From: Steroidobacteraceae bacterium
GTDB taxonomy: Bacteria > Pseudomonadota > Gammaproteobacteria > Steroidobacterales > Steroidobacteraceae
Direction: 5' to 3'
Assembly: GCA_041395505.1 (NCBI GenBank)
Contig: JAWLAG010000002.1
Coordinates: 186,001 to 250,000, forward strand
DNA: 64,000 nucleotides
The number at the start of each line of letters is the position of its first letter. Position 1 is the first letter of the stretch. Positions 7,977 through 16,586 of the stretch are shown piece by piece. The notes beneath the pieces are model-generated. The model was not told the origin of the DNA and searched no databases. It saw only the letters and a program-made list of their open reading frames with translations. Made by a program: the position numbers and the translations under genes.

Positions 7977-9160
7977 CGCCAGGCTCCGAAACAGTACCAG
8001 CGTATGCCTTCAGCCAGCCTCCCGGTCTTGTCGCTGTCGACGTTGTCCTGGTGGGTCAACGACTCGCGCCACACCTCCTCGCCATACCAGCCTATCGAGG
8101 GAATCACGTACTGCAGATAGTTCTCCGGCTTGAACCCCGCGCGGCGGCACAACTGTGCCGGGTCGAGGTCGCGAAACGGTTTGTAGTACGGCTCGTTGTT
8201 GTAGTAGCTGTCCCAGTCCAGGTAGAAGGACTCGTACGGGCCAAGCTGTGAATTCGGCGGCAGCTCCATGTGCAGCATCAATCCGCCGGGCCGCAACAAC
8301 CGGTGTGCTTCACCGAGAACGCGATCGATACCTTTGCGCGGTACTTCGTGCAGGAACATCGACGAGAAAACCAGATCGAAGCTGCCATCCGGAAATTCGA
8401 CTCGTTCCGCATTCATTTGATGGAAATGGATGCGGCGCCCCTGCGCACGGGCACGTGCCAGGCCATAGCGCAGGCAGGGCGCCGCTACGTCGATGGCGTG
8501 GACTTCGGCTTGCGGATAAACGTCGTGCCAGGGACCGGTGTTGTGGCCGATGGTGCAGCCCATATCGAGAATACGCTGCGGCTTGAACGTCGGGTGCTTG
8601 GCCTGGATGAAGCGCGCAATCGACTGGCCGATGTCATCCAGGTTCTGCCCCATCAGGCCAAAGGAGAATACCGCCAGCCCGTTGTCGTACAGTGCACCCG
8701 CCGTAAGGTCATCCGCGCCATACTCGCGATCGTAATTGCCGGGCATGAGGTGCACGTCGATGGCGCTTACCGAGCGCGGCACCTCGAAGCCGTCCTTGAT
8801 CTCGAGTGACCCGTCAGGGTTCTTCGCCGCGATTTCGGTGGCGCGCGACTTGAGATCCGCACGCTGGCGCTCAAGCGGCGGGATCACCGATTGCCAGACC
8901 ATGTCCTGCGCTGTGACCCGCAGACTTGAATAGAAGCGAAAAATCTCATCGCTCCGAATTGCCTGATGCACTTGCGGACCACTGCGCGGGGCGTGGCCCT
9001 TGGCGCGCTTGAAATCGGGTTCGACGCGCGCATCGTAGACCGCGCGCATGCCATTCGCGAGATCGTTCAGGACGTAATTGCGCAGCCCGGAGACGAAGTT
9101 CATCCGGCCTTTTTCGTCGCGGGATTTGTCCAGTTTCAGTTGATGTTTCAGCTCGAGCAC
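7973..9160 (-). CDS. Class I SAM-dependent methyltransferase (copy 1)
   Basis: A 395-residue enzyme. Residues 1-180 form a family-specific N-terminal region with FRFYSSLRVTAQDMVWQS and VPRSVSAIDVHLMPGNY. The Rossmann methyltransferase domain follows: motif I ILDMGCTIGHNTG, the acidic loop VHAIDVAAP, FPDGSFDLVFSSMFLHEV and LLRPGGLMLHMELPP. The substrate is unknown; the fold resembles UbiE-type small-molecule enzymes. The start is the GTG at 9160, which has a strong site (GGAGG, six bases before the codon); frames upstream lack one. It leads the operon with the FFADP protein, lemA and the M48 protease. A paralogue with the same architecture lies at 40273-41481. Confidence 0.85.
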   Translation of the reverse strand: MLELKHQLKLDKSRDEKGRMNFVSGLRNYVLNDLANGMRAVYDARVEPDFKRAKGHAPRSGPQVHQAIRSDEIFRFYSSLRVTAQDMVWQSVIPPLERQRADLKSRATEIAAKNPDGSLEIKDGFEVPRSVSAIDVHLMPGNYDREYGADDLTAGALYDNGLAVFSFGLMGQNLDDIGQSIARFIQAKHPTFKPQRILDMGCTIGHNTGPWHDVYPQAEVHAIDVAAPCLRYGLARARAQGRRIHFHQMNAERVEFPDGSFDLVFSSMFLHEVPRKGIDRVLGEAHRLLRPGGLMLHMELPPNSQLGPYESFYLDWDSYYNNEPYYKPFRDLDPAQLCRRAGFKPENYLQYVIPSIGWYGEEVWRESLTHQDNVDSDKTGRLAEGIRWYCFGAWR

Positions 9161-9420
9161 GACCCACCTCCAGCCTGGATGCCATCTCATCGGGATACGT
9201 CTGCCGGATTATGGCGCATTCGCAGCCCCTCTGCAGGCGGCTCGCCGCAAGCGATCAGGTCGGGCGCCACAGGGGTCGCCGGCGCGCGGATCCTGTCGCT
9301 GCCAGTTATGTCGAACCCGGGGTGAGACGGGCTTCACAGTCCGCCGCCTGTCATCCACCGGGATCGGCCACTGGTCAGCGCGCCGTGCCTGCCGCTTGCC
9401 AATTCCCGAGGATAGACGCC

Positions 9421-10026
9421 ATGAAACGACCGGCACAGGGCTTTACGCTCATGGAACTGATGGTGGTGTTGGCGATCGCCGCGACCGTGCTCGCGATCGG
9501 CGCGCCCAGTTTCGGTGAATTTCGCCGCAACAACCGCCTGACGGGTATCGCCAATGACTACCTTGGCTCACTGCTGCTCGCGCGCACCGAAGCGATCAAG
9601 CAGCAGACCAACGTGGCGGTCTGCGCCTCGCTCAATCCGGCCTCGGCCGCCGCGACCTGCTCCGCCGCCGCGAACTTCACCGGCTGGATCGTCTTCGTCG
9701 ATACGAACAACGACTGCCAGCGCAATGGCGCCGACGTGATTCTGCGCGGCGACGGCCCGATCGACCCCAATGTCAACGCACCGTCGAATGGCGCGTGCAT
9801 CTCCTTCAGCGCCAACGGCTTCACGCAACCCATCGTCGGCGGCTTTGTGCGCGCGGACCGGAATCTGTTCTGCGATGACCGCGGCAAGGCCCTGCAGGCC
9901 GGCACGGCGCTGTCCGCCGCGCGCGGCATCATGACCTGGCCGACCGGCCGCTCGCTGATCACACGCGAGACCGGTGCGGCGGGTCCGCAAAACCTCAATG
10001 ACGCGGCCTGGGGGGCCTGCCCATGA
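9421..10026 (+). CDS. fimT: Type IV minor pilin FimT/FimU (GspH family)
   Basis: A minor pilin of 201 residues that helps start pilus assembly. The type III prepilin signal is short and basic (MKRPAQG) with cleavage expected between Gly and Phe of GFTLMELMVVLAI, and Glu is at +5 of the mature protein. Four cysteines in the globular part could form disulfides. The ATG at 9421 follows GAGGATAG. The 260 bases upstream, back to the methyltransferase start, must hold the operon promoter, but no convincing -35/-10 pair was seen. It overlaps pilV by four bases and opens the minor pilin operon. Confidence 0.93.
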   Translation: MKRPAQGFTLMELMVVLAIAATVLAIGAPSFGEFRRNNRLTGIANDYLGSLLLARTEAIKQQTNVAVCASLNPASAAATCSAAANFTGWIVFVDTNNDCQRNGADVILRGDGPIDPNVNAPSNGACISFSANGFTQPIVGGFVRADRNLFCDDRGKALQAGTALSAARGIMTWPTGRSLITRETGAAGPQNLNDAAWGACP

Positions 10027-10526
10027 AGTCGTTTTACGCGCAACGCGGCATCACCATGGTCGAGGCCATGGTCGCCCTCCTGGTTCTCTCCTTCGGCATG
10101 CTGGGCGTTGCAGGTCTTTACGTCGAGACACTGCAGGCAAACCGCACGGCGGTCTATCGCACCCAGGCGGTGTACCTGATCAATGACATGGCTGATCGCA
10201 TTCGCGCCAATCGTCGCGGCCGCGGTGCGTATGCGGTTGCGGCGGGCACCCCGGTGGTGGCCGGCGTCAACTGCGTCGTCGCCGCCAATTGCAGTGAAGT
10301 GCAACTCGCCGACAGTGATATCGCGATCTGGCAGGCGCGCGTGGCCGAGTTGCTGCCACGCGATGCCGGTGGTGCCAACGCAACGACACAGATCCAGTTC
10401 GCGGCTGGTGCCAACCTCAACAGCGCCGACACCTACCGTCTGAGTGTCAGCTGGACCGAACCCGGTGAGCCCAATCCGCTCACGGCCAACATGACCATGC
10501 AACTGATTCCGGGGTCCGCTCTATGA
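10023..10526 (+). CDS. pilV: Type IV minor pilin PilV
   Basis: A 167-residue minor pilin. The prepilin signal reads QRGITMVEAMVALLVL with cleavage after Gly and Glu at +5. The helix continues to FGMLGVAGLYVETLQ and the PilV-typical MADRIRANRRGRGAY follows. PilV works with FimT, PilW, PilX and PilY1 as the priming complex at the pilus tip. It overlaps both neighbours (ATGA upstream; four bases with pilW), so it is translated as part of one tight operon. Confidence 0.93.
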   Translation: MKSFYAQRGITMVEAMVALLVLSFGMLGVAGLYVETLQANRTAVYRTQAVYLINDMADRIRANRRGRGAYAVAAGTPVVAGVNCVVAANCSEVQLADSDIAIWQARVAELLPRDAGGANATTQIQFAAGANLNSADTYRLSVSWTEPGEPNPLTANMTMQLIPGSAL

Positions 10527-11632
10527 TGCGCTTGAGCCCACGCGCCGCTCGCGGCCTGTCGATGATCGAATTGCTGATCGCGCTGGCGATTGGTTCGCTG
10601 ATCATCGTCGGCGCGGTATTCGTCTATTCGCAGAGCCGCACCAGTTACCGTCTGAATGAAACAACTGCGCGCTTGCAGGAAAACGCGCGTTACGTATTCT
10701 CGCGCATCGAATCGGACATCCAGCTGGCCGGCTATTACGGTTACAGCAACAAGTACAGCGACATCCGCCTGGTCGACAATGCCGGCAACGAAACCGCCCT
10801 GGCGCAGGCGCAGCAGGGCGATCCCACGGTTCCGGGTCTGCCCGGGTACACGCACTGGTGCGGCAACAATTTCCTGGTCGATCTCATGGCGACCGTGCAG
10901 GGCATCAACAATGCGCCGGCCGGCGCTCTGCAGTTTGGTCCCGCGCCGACCAACATGGGCGCAGCCCCGGGCGGCTGTGGACTCGGCGGCAATGGCAATG
11001 TCGGCGGCACCGATGCACTCGTGATCCGCCGCCTCGACGTCGCTGCGCTTGCGGCACCGACCGCGGGTGTCTTGCAGGCCTTCGTCAACCGCACCAAGTC
11101 GAGCAGCCAGCGTATCTTCTTCAACGGCGTCGCGCCCGGTGCACTGGTGCCCAATGTGGCCGAGATCCGCGACGTCGTCGGGCGGGCACTGTACGTGTCG
11201 CGCGACTCCGACGGTCGCCCCAACTATCCGGCACTTCGCGCCAAGGCGACGGTTGCCGGCGCGGCGGCGATTACCGATGCCGAGATCCTGCCCGGCGTCG
11301 AGGACATGCAGGTTCAGTTCGGCATCGACACCGGCGATTACGACAACGACGGCCTGCCTGACATCGACGACGATGCCAATGGCATACCGGACGTCGTCAA
11401 CGGTCTCGCGACACGCTACGTCGACCCGGACAGCGCGCTCCTGCCCGGCGCCCAGGTCGTCTCGGTACGCATCTGGCTGCGCCTGCGCTCCGAGCAACCC
11501 GAAGTGGGCTACACCGACACGCGCAACTACCAGTACGCCGGCGTCAACTACACACCGGCGGCTGCCGAGGCCGGGTTCCGCCGCATCCTGGTCTCGCGCA
11601 CCATCCAGCTGCGCAACTCGCGGCTGCTGTGA
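10523..11632 (+). CDS. pilW: Type IV minor pilin PilW
   Basis: The largest minor pilin here, 369 residues. Its signal is basic and ends in RGLSMIELLIALAIGSL, with Glu at +5. The helix runs into QENARYVFSRIESDIQLAGYYG, a PilW hallmark. A stretch DTGDYDNDGLPDIDDDANG near residues 271-289 looks like a calcium-binding loop of the thrombospondin type 3 kind, which is of interest because PilY1 also carries calcium-type loops. It shares four bases with pilV and overlaps the possible GTG start of pilX. Confidence 0.93.
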   Translation: MMRLSPRAARGLSMIELLIALAIGSLIIVGAVFVYSQSRTSYRLNETTARLQENARYVFSRIESDIQLAGYYGYSNKYSDIRLVDNAGNETALAQAQQGDPTVPGLPGYTHWCGNNFLVDLMATVQGINNAPAGALQFGPAPTNMGAAPGGCGLGGNGNVGGTDALVIRRLDVAALAAPTAGVLQAFVNRTKSSSQRIFFNGVAPGALVPNVAEIRDVVGRALYVSRDSDGRPNYPALRAKATVAGAAAITDAEILPGVEDMQVQFGIDTGDYDNDGLPDIDDDANGIPDVVNGLATRYVDPDSALLPGAQVVSVRIWLRLRSEQPEVGYTDTRNYQYAGVNYTPAAAEAGFRRILVSRTIQLRNSRLL

Positions 11633-12114
11633 GTATCAGGACAATGAACAAAACGAACCTGCACACCCAACAACGTGGCGCGGCGCTGGTGATCGGCCTC
11701 GTGCTGCTGGTCATACTGACCCTGCTGGCCGTAACCGGCATGAACACCGCCAGCACCGAACTCGTCATGGCGGGCAACGAGCAGTACCGCCAGAACGCCT
11801 TCCAGGCTTCGGAAACCGGCATCGAGCAGGCCATGATGGTGCTCTCGACCTTGCCGCAGACGGCGGTGCCAACCGTCGTCGCGCCGGTCGTCATCGCTGG
11901 CACGACGGATGAGTACACGACCACCACCACTTACCGCGGCGAGGACTCGGATATCCCCGGATTCAGCGCCGGCAAGTTCATTGGCTTTCATTACGAAATC
12001 GACAGCACCGGCACGTCGCGGCGCAATGCCACCGCCGCGCACGAACAGGGTTCGTTCGTGATCGCTGGTGGCGCTGGCGGCTCTGTGATCACCCAGATCG
12101 GCGGTGGCCTGTGA
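11629..12114 (+). CDS. pilX: Type IV minor pilin PilX (GspK-like)
   Basis: A minor pilin of about 157-161 residues. The signal region is QQRGAALVIGLVLLVILTLL; unlike its neighbours it has no Glu at +5, as is usual for PilX/GspK proteins at the tip of the pilus. ASTELVMAGNEQYRQNAFQASETGIEQ is the conserved segment after the helix. Two starts are possible: a GTG at 11629 that overlaps the pilW stop, or an ATG at 11644. The ATG looks more natural, but the ribosome site is weak for both. Confidence 0.9.
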   Translation: MSIRTMNKTNLHTQQRGAALVIGLVLLVILTLLAVTGMNTASTELVMAGNEQYRQNAFQASETGIEQAMMVLSTLPQTAVPTVVAPVVIAGTTDEYTTTTTYRGEDSDIPGFSAGKFIGFHYEIDSTGTSRRNATAAHEQGSFVIAGGAGGSVITQIGGGL

Positions 12115-12140
12115 TTCCGAATTTTCAAGGAGCTAAGGTT

Positions 12141-12494
12141 ATGTTCACGCGCATTGTTGCATTCGCCTTGATCGCCTTGCTGCCCGCGGGTTTCGCGGCG
12201 GCACAGAACAAGATTCTGGCCATCAATGAAGTTGCCATCGAGACGGGCATTCAATCACTCAGCCTGCCGGTGACCGAGTCAGGCTCACTGCTGGTTGCAC
12301 CCTGCCCGGGCTGCGCCGCCATCAGCCTGCAGGCGAGCACGGCGACCGTGTGGATCGTCAACGGCCGGCGCGTTACCTTGGCCGAGTTCAAGAGCGCCAC
12401 CGGTAATCACGGCGACAGCAGCGTGACCGTGTTCTATCCGCCGGATGCGACCAACCTGTTGCGCGTCGTCACCTACCTGCGCCAGGCGCCGTAA
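12141..12494 (+). CDS. Secreted protein of unknown function inside the pilus operon
   Basis: A 117-residue protein with a clean Sec signal peptide (MFTRIVAFALIALLPAGFAAAQ). The mature part is about 95 residues, mostly predicted beta strand, with one close cysteine pair (APCPGCAA). I do not recognise a family. The start is the ATG at 12141, which follows an AAGGAGCTAAGG ribosome site; a frame extension to 12111 lacks one. It lies between pilX and pilY1, where many pilus operons have no gene, and is co-directional with short gaps, so a periplasmic role in pilus priming is likely but unproven. Confidence 0.8.
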   Translation: MFTRIVAFALIALLPAGFAAAQNKILAINEVAIETGIQSLSLPVTESGSLLVAPCPGCAAISLQASTATVWIVNGRRVTLAEFKSATGNHGDSSVTVFYPPDATNLLRVVTYLRQAP

Positions 12495-12522
12495 ACAACC
12501 GAATTTCATCGAGGACAGCCCC

Positions 12523-15500
12523 ATGAGCACTATTTCACGTTCGTTGACGGCGCTGGCAGCGGGTACGCTGCTGTGCATTGGCGCGGTGAGCCCGGCCATC
12601 GCGGACGATACCGAAATCTTCATCAGCCAGATCAACTCGGCCGGAGTCCGGCCGAACATCCTGTTCGTGATCGACACCTCGGGGAGCATGGGTTCGACCA
12701 TCACGCTCGCCAAGCCGCCCTATGATGCTGCCACCGTCTACCCGGGCGCATGCAGCACCGGCCGCGTCTATTGGTCCACCGGCAGTGGCAATCCGCCGAC
12801 CTGCGGTACGAGCCGCTACATCGACGCAGCTTACAACGCTTGCGGCGCCGCCGAAGCGGCCTTGAACAGCGGTGGCTTCTGGTTCGGTCGGGCAGCGCAG
12901 TTTTATCCCAGCGGCGGCGGCGGTGCGAGCGCCTATCGTTGGCGGGATTTGTCCTCGAGCGAGCACACCAGCTACGTCGAATGCCAGAACGACTGGGGCG
13001 TACATGGCGTCAACGCCGCCGCGGTGGCCAAATACCCGAAGGATCGCGATCCGTCGAACCCCTGGACGACCAATCCCGGCGACAGCCGCATCCTCAGCTG
13101 GTCGTCGCGCAACGACTTCACGCTCTATTCCGGCAACTACGTCAACTGGTACCGCTGGTCGGGACCGGCTACCTCGCTGACCCGTCTGCAGGCCGTGCAG
13201 TCGGTCGCTTCGCAGATCGCCAATACCGTCAATGGCGTGAACCTCGGCCTGATGCGTTTCTCCGACAACGGTGGATTTTTCTGTACCGACAACGCCGCCC
13301 AGGGCGGCATGGTCACCAAGGAAATGGTGGACGTGAACGGCACGGGCAATCGCGCAAGCCTGGTGGCGACCATCAATTCCTACAACGCGGGTGGCTGCAC
13401 GCCGTTGTCCGAGACCCTGTACGAAGCAGGTCAGTACTATGCCGGCAACGCAGTGGACTACGGCAATACATCGGCACCGTCTTTGAGCGTCGCCGCGTCG
13501 CGCAGCTCGACGAATGCCAACCAGTACCAATCACCCATCCAGTACAAGTGCCAGAAGAACTACATCGTGCTCCTGACCGACGGCCTGCCGACGGCCGATA
13601 CCAACGCCGACGCCAAGATCCAGGCGCTCGTCGACAAAGGCAGTCCGGCGGAGAGTTTCGCCTCGCTGGTCGGCAGTTGCGATGGCACGGGCGATGGCCG
13701 CTGTCTCGACGACATGGCGGAGTACCTGTTCAAAGGCGACCACTCCCCATTGGCGGGAAGGCAGAACATCACGACCTACACCGTCGGCATGGGTCCGGGC
13801 ATTCCTGCGGGCACCAACTTCCTTGACAGCGTCGCCACACGCGGCGGCGGCAAGAACTACACCATTGCCGACGACGTCACGGAGCTCACCGATACGCTGC
13901 AGAAGGTCTTCAGTGACATTCTCTCGAACAGCACGACGTTCACGACTCCCACGGTTGCGGTCAACGCCTTCAACCGTGCCCAGACGCAGAACGACCTGTT
14001 CGTTTCGGTGTTTCGTCCGGCGAGCGAGCTGCGCTGGCCCGGCAACATCAAGAAATACAAGCTGGTGGGCGGCAAGATCGTCGACGTGAACAACGCCGAT
14101 GCGATCGATCCCGGCACGGGCTTCTTCCAGAACAATGCCCAGAGCTACTGGTCGCCCTCGCCCGATGGACCCAATGTCGAGCCCGGCGGCGCCGCCAACC
14201 TCATCGACAATCCGTCGGCGCGCAATCTGCTGACCCAGGTCGTGAGCGGCGGCCCCATGGTGGCCTTCAACACGAGCAATGCCGCCATCACGGATGCCAT
14301 GCTCGGCATCACCGGTCCCGCGCCATTGCGAGACGATCTCATTCTCTGGGCGCGCGGCCAGGACATCAAGGACAGGGACGTGGATGGTGATACCACCGAG
14401 CCGCGCCGCACCATGGGCGATCCGCTCCACGGCAAGCCCGCCATCGTGACCTATGGTGGCACCACAGGCAGCCCCGATCCGGATGACACCGTGATCTTCG
14501 CTCCCGACAACGACGGCTATCTGCATGCGATCGATGTACGTGAAACCTCGCCGACGGAGGGTCGCGAACTCTGGGCCTTCGTACCCTACGAGATGCTCGG
14601 GCGCATGGCCTCGCTGTTCGACAACCCCTCGGCCGTCAATCGCACCTATGGACTCGACGGCGACATCAAGGTGCTCAAGTTCGACGTGAACAACGACGGC
14701 ATCGTCGATCCATCAGCGGGCGACAAGGTCTATCTGTACTTCGGCCTGCGTCGCGGCGGCAAGCGCTACTACGCGCTCGATGTCACCGACCGCAATAATC
14801 CGGTCATGCTCTTCACCAAGAGCAATGCGGAATTGCCGGGCCTCGGCGAGTCCTGGTCGCCGCCGATCATTTCGCGAGTCAATGTGGCCGGTGCCGCCCA
14901 GAACGGAGAGAAGCTGGTCCTCATCTTCGGCGGTGGTTATGACGCCGCCCAGGACAGCGGCGCCTACGGCACCGACGTCGAAGGCCATCGCATCTTCATG
15001 ATCGATGCCAAGACCGGTGCGTTGCTGTGGTTTGGCGGCGCCAACACCGGGTCGACGGTTCCGCCCGTGGGTCCGTCCATGGCCGTGTTCCCGAAAATGG
15101 AGAACGCCATCACCGGGCGCATCAACGTGCTCGATACCAATGGCGATAACTATGCCGACCGCATGTACGCGGCCGACCTCGGCGGCCGGGTGCACCGCTT
15201 CGATATATGGAACGGCAATCCGGCCAATACCCTGGTAACGGGCGGCGTCATGGCGGAATTCGGTGCAGCGGGCATGGCCTCGCCAACGACGGCCGACACG
15301 CGCCGTTTCTACAATGGGCCCGACGTCGCGCTGGTGCAATTGCGCGGTGCCGACCCGTATTACAACATCGCGATCGGCAGCGGCTACCGCGGGCATCCGC
15401 TCGAGCTCAACAACCACGACATGTTCTTTTCGTTCCGCGACAAGACACCGTTCGCGCGCTTCACGCAGGCGCAGTACAACAGCTTCGTACCGGTGAAACC

Positions 15501-15981
15501 CGTCGACCTCGTGGACATCACGCCCAACATCAATTCGAGCGTCGTCCCGGCAACGGCCCGGGGATGGCGCCTTGACATGACGCTGAACGGCGGCTGGGTG
15601 GGCGAGAAGATCCTGGCGGAATCGGTCACAGTGAACGGCGTCATCCTGTTCCCGACTTACCAGCCGACACCGGCGTCATTGGCCGACCCCTGCGTGCCGT
15701 CGACCGGTCGCAACCGTGTCTACGCCCTGCGCATCGGTAATGGTCGCCCGGCACTCGACTTCAACGACGATGGTGTCAACGACCCGTCGGATGATCTATC
15801 GCAGTCGGGTATCGTCGGCGACGTCAGTGTTGGCATCATCCGCGACAGCAGCCTGGGTAACGGCGGTGGTGGTGGCGGCGGCGGTACGCCGACCGTTTGC
15901 ATCGCCGGCGTCGAAGTGCTCAAGAAATGCGTGGGCGTCGGTGGTACCGTGCGCTCTTATTGGCACAGCAACGGCCGATAG
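12523..15981 (+). CDS. pilY1: PilY1-type pilus tip adhesin/assembly factor
   Basis: A secreted 1152-residue protein. After a signal peptide (to about residue 28, SPAIAD) comes a von Willebrand A-like domain with MIDAS sequence FVIDTSGSMGS near residue 50 and TDGLPTAD further on. The C-terminal half is the PilY1 beta-propeller, with calcium-type loops DVNNDGIVDPSAGD and DFNDDGVNDPSDD. A seven-glycine run precedes a short cysteine-containing tail ending in RSYWHSNGR. PilY1 promotes pilus extension and surface sensing. The ATG at 12523 follows GAGGACAG; the frame is open further upstream but without a site. It is 28 bases after the unknown secreted protein. Confidence 0.94.
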   Translation: MSTISRSLTALAAGTLLCIGAVSPAIADDTEIFISQINSAGVRPNILFVIDTSGSMGSTITLAKPPYDAATVYPGACSTGRVYWSTGSGNPPTCGTSRYIDAAYNACGAAEAALNSGGFWFGRAAQFYPSGGGGASAYRWRDLSSSEHTSYVECQNDWGVHGVNAAAVAKYPKDRDPSNPWTTNPGDSRILSWSSRNDFTLYSGNYVNWYRWSGPATSLTRLQAVQSVASQIANTVNGVNLGLMRFSDNGGFFCTDNAAQGGMVTKEMVDVNGTGNRASLVATINSYNAGGCTPLSETLYEAGQYYAGNAVDYGNTSAPSLSVAASRSSTNANQYQSPIQYKCQKNYIVLLTDGLPTADTNADAKIQALVDKGSPAESFASLVGSCDGTGDGRCLDDMAEYLFKGDHSPLAGRQNITTYTVGMGPGIPAGTNFLDSVATRGGGKNYTIADDVTELTDTLQKVFSDILSNSTTFTTPTVAVNAFNRAQTQNDLFVSVFRPASELRWPGNIKKYKLVGGKIVDVNNADAIDPGTGFFQNNAQSYWSPSPDGPNVEPGGAANLIDNPSARNLLTQVVSGGPMVAFNTSNAAITDAMLGITGPAPLRDDLILWARGQDIKDRDVDGDTTEPRRTMGDPLHGKPAIVTYGGTTGSPDPDDTVIFAPDNDGYLHAIDVRETSPTEGRELWAFVPYEMLGRMASLFDNPSAVNRTYGLDGDIKVLKFDVNNDGIVDPSAGDKVYLYFGLRRGGKRYYALDVTDRNNPVMLFTKSNAELPGLGESWSPPIISRVNVAGAAQNGEKLVLIFGGGYDAAQDSGAYGTDVEGHRIFMIDAKTGALLWFGGANTGSTVPPVGPSMAVFPKMENAITGRINVLDTNGDNYADRMYAADLGGRVHRFDIWNGNPANTLVTGGVMAEFGAAGMASPTTADTRRFYNGPDVALVQLRGADPYYNIAIGSGYRGHPLELNNHDMFFSFRDKTPFARFTQAQYNSFVPVKPVDLVDITPNINSSVVPATARGWRLDMTLNGGWVGEKILAESVTVNGVILFPTYQPTPASLADPCVPSTGRNRVYALRIGNGRPALDFNDDGVNDPSDDLSQSGIVGDVSVGIIRDSSLGNGGGGGGGGTPTVCIAGVEVLKKCVGVGGTVRSYWHSNGR

Positions 15982-16017
15982 GCCGTTGACTGGCCGGCGC
16001 CGGAAAAGGATGATCCC

Positions 16018-16482
16018 ATGACTATGATCAACAGCTACCGCAGACGACAGCGCGGCGTCACGCTCATGGAATTGCTTACGGTCGTGGTCGTGCTCGGCAT
16101 ACTCGCGACCATCGCGATTCCGAGCTATCGCAGCTATCTGCTTCGCTCGCAGCGTACCGATGGCACGACCACGCTGTTGCGGGTGCGTTCGGCGCAGGAG
16201 AAGTTCTACCTCCAGAACAACGCCTATTCGAACGACATGGGGCCCGCACCTGCCGGCCTGGGTATCGCCGGCGCCGCGGGCGCCTGCGCGAACTCCGAGG
16301 GCGGCAAATACCAGGTGTGCATCGCGTTCAACGGCGGCAATCCCAACACCTTCATCGCAACCGCGGCGCCCACGGCTGCCGGTGGCCAGGGCGCCGACAC
16401 CAAGTGCACTTCGTTCACCATCAACGAAACCGGCACCAAGGGCAGCACCGGCACGGCGACGACGGCGGAGTGCTGGCGCTGA
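16018..16482 (+). CDS. pilE: Type IV minor pilin PilE
   Basis: A 154-residue pilin-like protein. The signal ends in RGVTLMELLTVVVVLGIL with Glu at +5. The PilE-typical segment AIPSYRSYLLRSQRTDGTTTLL follows, then the alpha-beta loop YLQNNAYSNDMG. Four cysteines lie in the second half. It closes the minor pilin operon 36 bases after pilY1. Major pilin genes (pilA) usually lie elsewhere, and the short, divergent tail here also fits a minor pilin. Confidence 0.92.
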   Translation: MTMINSYRRRQRGVTLMELLTVVVVLGILATIAIPSYRSYLLRSQRTDGTTTLLRVRSAQEKFYLQNNAYSNDMGPAPAGLGIAGAAGACANSEGGKYQVCIAFNGGNPNTFIATAAPTAAGGQGADTKCTSFTINETGTKGSTGTATTAECWR

Positions 16483-16586
16483 AGGGTCACTGATTCGCAG
16501 CGGGCCGTGGCCGAACGGTCTCGTTTGCCATCGGCACATATCGCGCTGATTTGCATCTTGCCGGCGAGGCGGGCATTGCCGACACT

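Noticed and set aside
9191..9420. Possible longer start for fimT in the upstream gap
   Set aside because: The prepilin signal MKRPAQGFTLMEL begins at 9421 with a ribosome site; an upstream extension would bury the cleavage site.
12535..14526. Two adjacent antisense frames of 331 residues over pilY1
   Set aside because: They mirror the pilY1 coding frame, are rich in Arg/Val/Gly without any motif, and have no ribosome sites.
15860..15890. GGN repeat as a CRISPR-like or microsatellite array
   Set aside because: It encodes a glycine linker in frame and the units are not identical.
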